Of a DNA stretch of 7,817 bases, positions 1 through 7,035 are shown piece by piece. The notes beneath the pieces are model-generated. The model did no database searches. It saw only the letters and a program-made list of their open reading frames with translations, and had not been told where the DNA came from. Both the position numbers and the translations under genes were made by a program. The stretch's first letter is position 1. Every line of letters starts with the position of its first letter. Origin of the DNA: Clostridia bacterium (GTDB lineage Bacteria > Bacillota > Dehalobacteriia > UBA4068); contig JAAYYR010000087.1 of NCBI GenBank assembly GCA_012515255.1, forward strand, positions 1 through 7,817, in the 5' to 3' direction.

Positions 1-873
1 AAGAATCCTTTGATCACCGCCTCTGGTACCTGCGGTTATGGCCGCGAATTATCCGAGCTTTTTGACCTTTCCTTGCTGGGCGGCATTGCGGTCAAGGGCA
101 CGACGCTGAAGCCCTGCATCGGCAATAAACCGCCGCGCATTGCGGAAACGGCGAGCGGCATGCTCAATAGCATTGGCCTGCAAAATCCGGGCGTTGATGC
201 GGTGATTGCCAATGAATTACCTTTTTTGCACAGCTTTGATACCGCGGTAATCGTCAATATCGCCGGACATGCACTGCATGAATATGGCGAGCTGGCGGAT
301 AAGCTGGACGCTGTTCCCGGCGTCGCCGCTCTGGAAGTCAATATCAGTTGCCCCAATGTCGCCGAGGGCGGTATGGCCTTCGGGGTTGAGCCCAAAATGG
401 CTGAGCAGGTTATTTCGCTGGTGCGAAGCAAAACGAAACTGCCGGTGATCGCAAAGCTTACGCCTAATGTGCGGAATATCGCGGAAATCGCCCGCGCTTG
501 CGAGGCGGCGGGCGCGGATGGAATCGCCCTGATCAATACCCTGCTGGGCATGGCCATTGATGTGGAAACAAGGCGGCCGCTATTAACCAGCCGCTGCGGC
601 GGCTTAAGCGGGCCCGCCATCAAGCCGGTGGCTTTACAGATGGTATGGCAAGCAGCGCGCGCCGTCCCTATCCCTATTATTGGCATGGGCGGCATTATGA
701 ACGCGATCGACGCCGTGGAATTTTTGTTGGCCGGAGCCAGCGCCTTCCAGATTGGCACCGCGTTGTTTTATAATCCTTTATGCCCGCTGCGCATAATTGA
801 AGAACTTATAGAGTGGTGCGATAGGCACGGTGTTAAACAGATCGGTGAATTGGTGGGCGCGCTTAAGCAATAA
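1..873 (+). CDS. pyrD: Dihydroorotate dehydrogenase B catalytic subunit (class 1B), 5' end cut by window edge
   Basis: Catalytic FMN subunit of dihydroorotate dehydrogenase, which oxidises dihydroorotate to orotate in pyrimidine synthesis. Class 1B enzymes work in the cytoplasm as a heterotetramer with PyrK (FAD, 2Fe-2S) and pass electrons to NAD+. Translation is open from base 1 (K-N-P-L-I-T-A-S-G-T), matching the usual KNP..ASGTFGYG stretch, so the true start lies upstream and about 20 residues are missing; the TTG at 10 is not the start. The catalytic loop N-I-S-C-P-N-V is at 340-360, with the active-site cysteine codon at 349-351; a cysteine here (rather than serine) is the class 1 form. 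The GGLSGPAIKP segment (about 598-627) and the phosphate-binding GMGGI (682-696) and GASAFQIGTALF (733-768) motifs bind FMN. No pyrK is visible in the window. The stop is TAA at 871-873; an aminotransferase gene follows after 37 bases. Identification is firm. Confidence 0.96.
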   Translation, partial: KNPLITASGTCGYGRELSELFDLSLLGGIAVKGTTLKPCIGNKPPRIAETASGMLNSIGLQNPGVDAVIANELPFLHSFDTAVIVNIAGHALHEYGELADKLDAVPGVAALEVNISCPNVAEGGMAFGVEPKMAEQVISLVRSKTKLPVIAKLTPNVRNIAEIARACEAAGADGIALINTLLGMAIDVETRRPLLTSRCGGLSGPAIKPVALQMVWQAARAVPIPIIGMGGIMNAIDAVEFLLAGASAFQIGTALFYNPLCPLRIIEELIEWCDRHGVKQIGELVGALKQ

Positions 874-910
874 ATATCATTGACAAATCTTATTTGGAGT
901 GATCAATTAG

Positions 911-2206
911 ATGGAATTTTCCCAAATGGCCCCGCAAGAGCTACAAGCGCTGTATGAGGTATTAACCAAGAAGTATCAACAATTCAAAGCCCAGGGTTTG
1001 CGCTTGAATATGAGCCGCGGCAAGCCCTCCGGCGAGCAATTGGATCTATGCCGCTGCGTCAATCAAACGCTTACCGATTTCATTTGCGAAAACGGCGAGG
1101 ATGTGCGCAATTACAGCAGCCTAGCCGGAATACCGGAAGCAAGAAGGCTTTTTAGCGAGATATTTGGCGTAGCGGAAACACAAGTCCTGGCCGCCGGCAG
1201 CTCCAGTCTTAATTTGATGTATGATACTGTTTGCCGCGCTTTTGTCCATGGTGTGCTGCCGGGAAGCGGCCCTTGGCATCAGCAGGGCAAAATTAAATTT
1301 CTTTGCCCTGTTCCCGGCTATGACCGCCATTTTGCCATTACCGAGAGCTTCGGCATTGAGATGATCACAGTACCGATGCTGGATGACGGGCCTGATATGG
1401 AGCGAGTGGAAGAACTGGCCGCCAAAGACGATTTGATCAAAGGCATATGGTGCGTGCCAATCTATAGCAATCCAGACGGCATTACTTATAGCGATCAGGT
1501 GGTACGCCGCATAGCCGCTATGCCTGCCGCGGCCCAGGATTTTCGCGTTTTCTGGGACATGGCCTATTGCGTGCATCATCTGGATAGGCATGATCGCGAC
1601 TATTTACTCAATATTTACGATGAATGCGTTAAATGCGGCCATCAAGACCGGCCGTATCTGTTCGCTTCCACCTCCAAAGTCACCATGGCCGGCTCGGGAA
1701 TCAGCGCGATGGCCATGAGTCCCGCCAATTTTGCCTGGACGCTGGAACAGCTTTCCGTGCAGACGATTTGCCATGATAATGTCAACCAGCTACGCCACTT
1801 GCGCTTATTGCCTAACCTTGCCGCGGTGGAAGACATAATGGACAAGCACGCCGTCTTGTTGCGGCCTAAATTTCAGGTGGTATTGGATGCCCTGGAAAAC
1901 GAAATCAGCCCCTATGGCATCGGCCATTGGCATAAGCCCAAAGGCGGCTATTTTATCTCCGTGTTCACGGAAAACGGTTGCGCCAAACGCGTAGTCTCTT
2001 TATGCCACGAAGCGGGTGTGGAATTAACTCCGGCCGGCGCCACCTATCCCTATGGCAACGACCCGGCGGACAGCAATATCCGCCTGGCGCCCACTTATGC
2101 CTCATTGGCTGATTTAGCCGCAGCCATGGAGTTATTTTGTCTGGCTATCAAGCTGGCCGCCATCGAGAAAATCCTTGGCTTAGAAACCAGCCCGGACGTC
2201 TTATAA
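911..2206 (+). CDS. PLP-dependent aminotransferase, aspartate aminotransferase / MocR-like family
   Basis: Fold-type I pyridoxal-phosphate aminotransferase of 431 residues, cytoplasmic. It resembles the aspartate-aminotransferase family related to MocR domains (Pfam Asp_aminotransf), but has no N-terminal DNA-binding domain, so it is an enzyme and not a regulator. Visible signatures are NMSRGKPS (33-40), the cofactor-phosphate loop GSSSLNLMYD (96-105), YSNPDG (185-190, Asn187), FWDMAY with the PLP-pyridine Asp216, FASTSK with the Schiff-base Lys256, and NIRLAPT with the substrate-carboxylate Arg391. All key residues are present. The ATG at 911 is preceded by GGAG at 896-899, a somewhat long spacing of 11 bases. 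The gap to pyrD is 37 bases, so the two are probably cotranscribed; no convincing promoter lies between them. Family knowledge suggests aspartate or a similar amino acid as amino donor; the actual substrate cannot be read from the sequence. Confidence 0.93.
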   Translation: MEFSQMAPQELQALYEVLTKKYQQFKAQGLRLNMSRGKPSGEQLDLCRCVNQTLTDFICENGEDVRNYSSLAGIPEARRLFSEIFGVAETQVLAAGSSSLNLMYDTVCRAFVHGVLPGSGPWHQQGKIKFLCPVPGYDRHFAITESFGIEMITVPMLDDGPDMERVEELAAKDDLIKGIWCVPIYSNPDGITYSDQVVRRIAAMPAAAQDFRVFWDMAYCVHHLDRHDRDYLLNIYDECVKCGHQDRPYLFASTSKVTMAGSGISAMAMSPANFAWTLEQLSVQTICHDNVNQLRHLRLLPNLAAVEDIMDKHAVLLRPKFQVVLDALENEISPYGIGHWHKPKGGYFISVFTENGCAKRVVSLCHEAGVELTPAGATYPYGNDPADSNIRLAPTYASLADLAAAMELFCLAIKLAAIEKILGLETSPDVL

Positions 2207-2220
2207 GCCCGGCGGGGCTT
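2205..2220 (+). terminator. Small hairpin at the aminotransferase stop codon, weak terminator candidate
   Basis: The arms AAGCCC (2205-2210) and GGGCTT (2215-2220) enclose a GGCG loop, followed by TGATTTGGGG. The stem is only six pairs, starts inside the stop codon, and the T-tract is interrupted, so it may only slow the polymerase. The stronger hairpin at 2359-2394 is the better terminator for this transcript. Confidence 0.3.
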
Positions 2221-2358
2221 TGATTTGGGGATAAGCCGCCTGCTTGGCTAAATCAAGAAGCTGGGCAAGCGGAACTTGACTGCGATGCAGATAAATTCAT
2301 CCCAAACGCAGACTTTGCCGGCGCATTGTACAAGCATTTGCCTCACAGATGCCAAACA

Positions 2359-2394
2359 AAAATGGACGCTCCCGATAATTGGAGCGTCCATTTT
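2359..2394. terminator. Bidirectional intrinsic terminator between convergent genes
   Basis: A perfect 14-base inverted repeat, AAAATGGACGCTCC (2359-2372) and GGAGCGTCCATTTT (2381-2394), encloses an 8-base loop. On the plus strand the stem ends in TTTT and is followed by GGGC and TTTTT (2399-2403); on the minus strand it ends in TTTTTGTTT. It lies 152 bases after the aminotransferase stop and 26 bases after the stop of the minus-strand nuclease gene, so it is placed to end both convergent transcripts and to limit antisense read-through. Confidence 0.9.
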
Positions 2395-2420
2395 GGGCTT
2401 TTTATAAGAAAGCAGAGCTG

Positions 2421-3119
2421 TTATTGCGGCTCAAGACAACAACTGCAGGCAGTATATCCTGCTGCCGTCGCGGCCGCTGCGTCAATGAACCAAATCTGAT
2501 CATCAGCATTGATCTTAGCGGCGTCCGGACAATCAGGCACATGAAATTCGCTGCCGGTGAGGCTGGCCACATAAGCGCCTTCCCCGGCGCCTCCCTGCCA
2601 TAGTCCGGCGTTCGCTTCCCTGGCCTCTTGTTGCAGCGCCACAAAATCCTCAACATATTTGACATTGGGAGGGAATGTCGCTACTGCGGCATAGCCCGAA
2701 GAAAGCAATGTTTTATTGAACATGACGCCATCGAGATATACATAGGCGAGCAGCCTGCCGTAGCGGTCGCGCTCCTCTGCGTCAAATTCCAGTGTTACCC
2801 ATTGCCCTTCCAGTTTCTCTTTGGCAAAAGCCGAAGCCAGCTTGCCATATTCCGTATTGCGCGCTTTATCCGGATGCACCGACTCCGGCGTATCCACGCC
2901 AATCAGGCGCACCTTTTCCTCGCTATCATGATAATCAATGACGATAGTATCGCCATCGACTACACGGATCACCTCAAAGAGCGTCCCCTGCTCAGCCATA
3001 ACCGGGGCGGCGGGCGAATCATTTGTCTGACGCTCGGGGTCAAGCAGGTCGGGCGCGACGAGCCAGGCAATAACCAGCAGTGCCAAAATAGCAAAGTAAG
3101 GTGTTTTTCTTTTTCTCAT
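2421..3119 (-). CDS. Thermonuclease-like (SNase domain) exported or membrane-anchored nuclease with Cys-rich C-terminal tail
   Basis: Predicted Ca2+-dependent nuclease of the staphylococcal-nuclease (TNase) family, 232 residues, probably acting outside the membrane. The N-terminus has basic residues 2-5 and a hydrophobic segment at about 8-23, which is a signal peptide or anchor with no lipobox. The SNase domain spans about 47-175: VVDGDT (Asp55, Asp57), RLIGVDTPE (Arg71, Asp76, Thr77, Glu79) and DRYGRLLAYVY (Arg122). These match the metal ligands and the catalytic Arg35, Glu43 and Arg87 of the staphylococcal enzyme, so it should be active. Residues 183-231 form a second small module (YVASLTGSEFHVPDC, then GYTACSCCLEP) with His193, Cys197, Cys225, Cys227 and Cys228; it resembles the Ada-type metal-binding tail found on many bacterial SNase proteins. 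The ATG at 3119 has a strong AAGGGGG site four bases upstream. It lies 105 bases after whiA on the same strand; whether it shares that transcript is open. No gene symbol is certain. Confidence 0.93.
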   Translation of the reverse strand: MRKRKTPYFAILALLVIAWLVAPDLLDPERQTNDSPAAPVMAEQGTLFEVIRVVDGDTIVIDYHDSEEKVRLIGVDTPESVHPDKARNTEYGKLASAFAKEKLEGQWVTLEFDAEERDRYGRLLAYVYLDGVMFNKTLLSSGYAAVATFPPNVKYVEDFVALQQEAREANAGLWQGGAGEGAYVASLTGSEFHVPDCPDAAKINADDQIWFIDAAAATAAGYTACSCCLEPQ

Positions 3120-3224
3120 ACAGCCCCCTTTTTACAGTTGGATAAATATTTTTTGGCTATGTATATTGGCTTCCATAGCGTGATCTACATCTATCTATTG
3201 GCTTTCCGGTCAAATTTCTGTTGG

Positions 3225-4199
3225 CTAGCCATCTTCTTCCCTGTTCCACTGCTTCGGGCCAAAATCCTCGATATTACGGGCGATCTGCGACAGCCGACGC
3301 AAACGATGATTAAGCGCGGAGCGGCCCAGAGCGGAAACTTCGCTTAAATCGGCCAGCGAGTAGTCGGGGTACTCAAGTCTTAATTCCGCCGCCACGCGCA
3401 GATTGCGCGGCAGAACCTCTAAGCCGATATTGTCGGCGATATAATTGATATCCTGCACCTGCCGCCAGCCGGCTTTGACGACTTTATTGACGTTTGCGGT
3501 ATCGCAGTTACGTTGACGATTAGCTTGGTTACGTATTTCCTTGGTGACGCGCAGACTTTCGAATTCCAGCAGCGAGCGATGGCTACCCATAATATTTAAC
3601 AGCCGGCTTATTTCTTCGGCCCCTTTTAAATAGACAATTTCCCGGTCTTTACGCCGTACAATTTTGGCGTTGAGATCATATTCCGCCATCAGTTCCACCA
3701 GCAAATCAGCCTGATCTCTGTCCAAAGAACCAAACTCCAGGTGGTAGGCGTTCTCAGGCTCGGAAAGCGATCCGCAGGCTAAAAAGGCGCCACGTAAGTA
3801 GGCCCGGCGGCAGCATGGCGAATCTAAAATATCCCCGCGCAGCCGCTGGGGAAAGCCTAATTGCCATTGGCCATATGCGTCCAGCAGGGAAAGCTCACGC
3901 AAAAATACCGCTAATTGCGGTTGCGGCGGCACAGTAAGAGTAAAAACCTGGTTTTTATTGAGCCGCGTGCGGCGGTGAACAGCTATCTCCCGGGTCAGCG
4001 AAAAGTCCTTAGCCAGGGTGAACATTTTGCGAATAGACGCCGCATGCTCCGTTTGCATAAAAAGCGAGAGCTGGCGACCCTTTTCAATGCGGATATGCCC
4101 CTTCAAAAGAAAAAAGGCGATAAATTCCGCGCTGCGGCAGCAGGCTTTAGAGGTAAGCACCCGATTCAAATCCTCTTTTACCCTGGTGGCAAAGCTCAT
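3225..4199 (-). CDS. whiA: DNA-binding protein WhiA
   Basis: WhiA family protein, 324 residues, close to the usual length. In actinobacteria it is a transcription factor for sporulation septation; in Bacillus it binds DNA and affects cell division and chromosome segregation, apparently without being a classical regulator. The N-terminal and middle part carries the degenerate LAGLIDADG homing-endonuclease fold: MSFATRVKEDL at the start, paired cysteines at 20-21, and CCRRAYLRGAFLACGSLSEP (129-148). The conserved linker RNQANRQRNCDTANVNKVV lies at 223-241, and the C-terminal helix-turn-helix is about 280-305 (SLADLSEV then SALNHRLRRL). The ATG overlaps the rapZ stop as ATGA, with AGGG seven bases upstream, so translation is probably coupled. 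The helix-turn-helix seems about two residues shorter than the consensus I remember, with no Pro-Pro in the turn. yvcK, normally just upstream, is absent. Confidence 0.96.
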   Translation of the reverse strand: MSFATRVKEDLNRVLTSKACCRSAEFIAFFLLKGHIRIEKGRQLSLFMQTEHAASIRKMFTLAKDFSLTREIAVHRRTRLNKNQVFTLTVPPQPQLAVFLRELSLLDAYGQWQLGFPQRLRGDILDSPCCRRAYLRGAFLACGSLSEPENAYHLEFGSLDRDQADLLVELMAEYDLNAKIVRRKDREIVYLKGAEEISRLLNIMGSHRSLLEFESLRVTKEIRNQANRQRNCDTANVNKVVKAGWRQVQDINYIADNIGLEVLPRNLRVAAELRLEYPDYSLADLSEVSALGRSALNHRLRRLSQIARNIEDFGPKQWNREEDG

Positions 4200-5113
4200 A
4201 TTGTTTCCCTTTTCCGCTCGATATCACGATGAGAAATAGAGGTAGTGTAGCCCAAAGCTCTTAGCTTTTTACCGATATGCTCGGCCAGCGCCACGCTGCG
4301 ATGCCGGCCGCCGGTACAGCCGATGGCGATGGAAATATGCTTTTTCCCCTCCTCCTGGTAATGGGGCAACAAATAGCGCAACATCCGCAAATAGACGCGT
4401 AAGAATTCCCGTGTCGTATCATTTTTCATCACATAATCAGCAACCGGCTTTTCCAGACCGCTGAACGGTTTTAATTCTGGGATATAGTGCGGGTTGGGTA
4501 AAAATCGTACATCCATGACCAGATCGGCGTCAATGGGGATGCCATATTTATAGCCGAAGCTGGTCACGGCAACAGTCAGGCCGGTCGCTTCGTCAACCAG
4601 TAGCTCCTTCAGATGCCGCGCCAGGCTTTGATTGCTGTGTTCCGTGGTATCGATAATGATATCGGCGATGCCGCGCAGCCCTTCCATAAGCTGGCGTTCC
4701 TCACTCATGCATTCTAGGGTATTGCGGCCGTCGCGCGCCAGCGGATGCGGCCTGCGGTTTTCTTTATAGCGGGCCAGCAGCACATGATCAGAGGCTTCCA
4801 TAAAGATGACCTGAAAATCCACACCCTCGCGGCTCAGCTCTTTGAGGGCTTCCTCGATTTGCGGTATCATCTCTACCCCCGCGCGCACATCCGCGACAAT
4901 AGCCATCTTGGGCAAAGATTCATTGGCAAGCCGCATACCGGCGATGAATTTAGAAAAAAGCGCCGGCGGTAAATTATCCACGCAGAAGTAACCCATATCC
5001 TCCAGGGTCATGATAATCTGAGATTTTCCTGCGCCGCTCATGCCGGTAATGATCAGCAGTTTGCCGCCCGCGCCGATAGGCTGTTTTTGTGCTTTTGCCG
5101 CCGGGTTTCTCAT
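4196..5113 (-). CDS. rapZ: RNase adapter / nucleotide-binding protein RapZ (YvcJ)
   Basis: RapZ/YvcJ family P-loop protein of 305 residues. In E. coli RapZ binds small RNAs and guides RNase E to destroy GlmZ, controlling glucosamine-6-phosphate synthase; in Bacillus YvcJ hydrolyses GTP and affects competence, and the RNA partners there are not established. The N-terminal kinase-like domain has the Walker A GMSGAGKS (24-31, Lys30), VDNLPP (45-50), IFMEASD (103-109) and RRPHPL (120-125). The C-terminal domain has SFGYKYGIP (185-193), DVRFLPNPHY (201-210) and GCTGGRHRSV (265-274), the RNA-binding and sugar-phosphate-sensing region in the E. coli protein. The ATG at 5113 is preceded by AAGGGGGG seven bases upstream. 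This start gives about 17 residues before the conserved core, longer than the usual start close to KLVIITG. It lies 52 bases after uvrC and overlaps whiA by four bases. Confidence 0.96.
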   Translation of the reverse strand: MRNPAAKAQKQPIGAGGKLLIITGMSGAGKSQIIMTLEDMGYFCVDNLPPALFSKFIAGMRLANESLPKMAIVADVRAGVEMIPQIEEALKELSREGVDFQVIFMEASDHVLLARYKENRRPHPLARDGRNTLECMSEERQLMEGLRGIADIIIDTTEHSNQSLARHLKELLVDEATGLTVAVTSFGYKYGIPIDADLVMDVRFLPNPHYIPELKPFSGLEKPVADYVMKNDTTREFLRVYLRMLRYLLPHYQEEGKKHISIAIGCTGGRHRSVALAEHIGKKLRALGYTTSISHRDIERKRETI

Positions 5114-5165
5114 GATGCCGCCCCCCTTGAGCGCTTATCTGTATGCCTACATTGTCAAATTTCGG

Positions 5166-7025
5166 TCAATCTTTAGCTTTCCCTGCTTCATCCTGGTGTA
5201 AAAACGCAAAAAGCGCCTTTGCCGCCTTTTTATTCATCAAAGGCGCCGCCGCTAATTCCTCCTCGCTGGCCGCGCGTACAGATTTAAGCGAGCCGAAAGT
5301 CTTGAGCAGGCTTTTGCGCCGTTGTTCGCCGATACCCGGCGCTTGATCAAGCAAGGACATCGTCTGCCTTTTGTCTCGCAGGCGGCGGTGATAGGCGATG
5401 GCGAAACGATGCGCCTCATCGCGCAGGCGTTGCAATAATTGCAGCGCTTGGTTATCATGCGGCAAACGTAACGCTTCAGCGCTTTGCGGCAAATATATCT
5501 CCTCGAATTGTTTGGCAAGGGCAATAATCCGTGGTTTTTTGCCCGGGAATTCATTTAGACGCTCAACCACGGAAGATAATTGCCCTTTACCGCCGTCGAT
5601 CACGATCAGATCCGGAAAATCGCCAAAATCCAGCGGGTGCTTACCCTGCTCTCTCTCATCCAGGCCGCGTTTCCAGCGACGTTCCAGCACCTCCTGGAGC
5701 GCCGCGAAATCATTAGATCCATCCAGCGTTTTAATACGAAAATGACGGTAAAGTTTAGGCATAGCAACGCCATTGATAAAAACTATCATGGAGCCGACCA
5801 TATCGCTGCCCTGAATATGGCTGATATCATAGCACTCGATGCGCCGCGGGCTGGCCGGGAGAGATAATACCCGGCGCAGTTCCTCTAAAGCAAGGCTATT
5901 GCGTTCTTCCTGGCGCTCACGGGTATTAAGATAATTGGCAAGAGTCAGCCGGGCATTTTCTTCCACCAGCCGCAGCAGGCGCAGCTTATTACCCCTCTGT
6001 GGTACGGCGATGCGTACTTTATGCCCGGCAGTCGCCGCGAATGTCTCCTCCAGAAGTGCCGCGTCTTCCGGCAATTGCGGCACATAAAGCGCCGGAGGAA
6101 TGCGGTCGCCGCCGCCATAGTACTCCTGCAAAAAACGGCGCAGCAATAAAGGCTCCTCGCCCTGCGCGCCGCCGGTCAGGTTAAAATGCGCCCGGCTGGT
6201 TACCGTACCGCGCCGCACAAAAAATATCTGTACGATAGCTTGCTCCGCCGCGGCCGCCACCGCGATCACGTCAAAATCACCTTTACCGCTGCGGCTGTCA
6301 ATCCCCTGCTGCGCCGCTAAAGCGCCAAGCACCGTCATTGCGTCGCGATGGCGGGCAGCGTCCTCAAAACGCAGCTCGGCTGCTGCCAGCTCCATTTCCC
6401 GCTTGCGCTCGCGGATTAGCTCCGGCATTTTACCCTGAAGAAAAAGCGACACCTGGTCAACTATTTTGGCATAATCCTCACGGCTGATCTTGCCTTCGCA
6501 AGGCGCTGGGCAGCGGCTGATATGGGCATTGAGGCAAGAGCGGCGTCCCTTGGCCAAATCAGTACCCGAACAGGAGCGCAGAGGGAAAATATCCTGCACC
6601 AGCTCGCGCGCTTTGTGAATTGAGCCGACGGAGGGATATGGGCCGAAATACTTGCTGCCGTCGGAGCGCGCCCGCCGCGCTACCAGCAGACGCGGGAAGT
6701 CTTCGTCCATGGTCAGCTTGAGATAAGGATAATGTTTATCATCCCGCATCAGGATATTATAATGCGGCTCATGCTCCTTGATCAAATTGGCTTCAAGGAT
6801 CAACGCCTCGGTCTCGTTTTTTACGACTACGGTTTCTAGATCGGCGATTTTTTCTACCAGGCGTTCTGTTTTGGCGTCATGCTTACCACGAAAATAAGAA
6901 CGAACCCGATTTTTGAGATTTATCGCCTTGCCCACATAGATAATCTGTCCCGTCTCGTCTTTCATCAAATAGCAGCCGGGGGAATCTGGTAACTGTTTTA
7001 ATTTTTGGCGGATGCAATCATTCAT
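5166..7025 (-). CDS. uvrC: UvrABC excinuclease subunit C
   Basis: UvrC makes both incisions around DNA damage after UvrA and UvrB have located it; cytoplasmic, 619 residues, normal length. The N-terminal GIY-YIG nuclease domain (about 13-95), responsible for the 3' incision, shows GCYLM, YVGKA (30-34), Arg40 and Glu78. Four cysteines at 152, 164, 172 and 176 have the spacing reported for the iron-sulphur cluster of the E. coli protein. A UVR/UvrB-binding helix pair covers about 203-235 (LRFEDAARHRD). The C-terminal RNase H-like domain for the 5' incision has YDISHIQG (Asp400), VIDGGKGQ (Asp477) and RDEAHRFAI (His539), so the triad is complete. A double helix-hairpin-helix ends the protein (about 556-610, QAPGIGEQRRKSLL). 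The ATG at 7025 lies 10 bases after the uvrA stop, with an AAAGG site overlapping that stop, so cotranslation with uvrA is likely. Confidence 0.98.
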   Translation of the reverse strand: MNDCIRQKLKQLPDSPGCYLMKDETGQIIYVGKAINLKNRVRSYFRGKHDAKTERLVEKIADLETVVVKNETEALILEANLIKEHEPHYNILMRDDKHYPYLKLTMDEDFPRLLVARRARSDGSKYFGPYPSVGSIHKARELVQDIFPLRSCSGTDLAKGRRSCLNAHISRCPAPCEGKISREDYAKIVDQVSLFLQGKMPELIRERKREMELAAAELRFEDAARHRDAMTVLGALAAQQGIDSRSGKGDFDVIAVAAAAEQAIVQIFFVRRGTVTSRAHFNLTGGAQGEEPLLLRRFLQEYYGGGDRIPPALYVPQLPEDAALLEETFAATAGHKVRIAVPQRGNKLRLLRLVEENARLTLANYLNTRERQEERNSLALEELRRVLSLPASPRRIECYDISHIQGSDMVGSMIVFINGVAMPKLYRHFRIKTLDGSNDFAALQEVLERRWKRGLDEREQGKHPLDFGDFPDLIVIDGGKGQLSSVVERLNEFPGKKPRIIALAKQFEEIYLPQSAEALRLPHDNQALQLLQRLRDEAHRFAIAYHRRLRDKRQTMSLLDQAPGIGEQRRKSLLKTFGSLKSVRAASEEELAAAPLMNKKAAKALFAFLHQDEAGKAKD

Positions 7026-7035
7026 GGCTTCGCCT

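Noticed and set aside
36..758. Long minus-strand open frame of 240 codons opposite pyrD
   Set aside because: It lies wholly antisense to a clearly conserved pyrD, has no recognisable motifs, and is the sort of frame that codon bias produces.
880..910. Perfect TTGACA (880-885) upstream of the aminotransferase as a promoter
   Set aside because: A -10 element at the usual spacing would fall at 902-908, on top of the start region, and no TATAAT-like sequence is there.
3120..3224. TATACA at 3165-3160 (minus strand) as a -10 element for the nuclease gene
   Set aside because: The matching upstream hexamer is only GTAGAT or TGTAGA, a poor -35, so no promoter is called.
2628..3347. Plus-strand open frame of 239 codons opposite the nuclease gene
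   Set aside because: The minus strand encodes a complete SNase protein with all catalytic residues; the plus frame has no family resemblance and runs into whiA.
5114..5165. TTGACA at 5158-5153 (minus strand) as a promoter for rapZ
   Set aside because: The sequence 16-18 bases downstream is AGCGCT-like, with no -10 match. It is kept only as part of the shared 10-mer observation.
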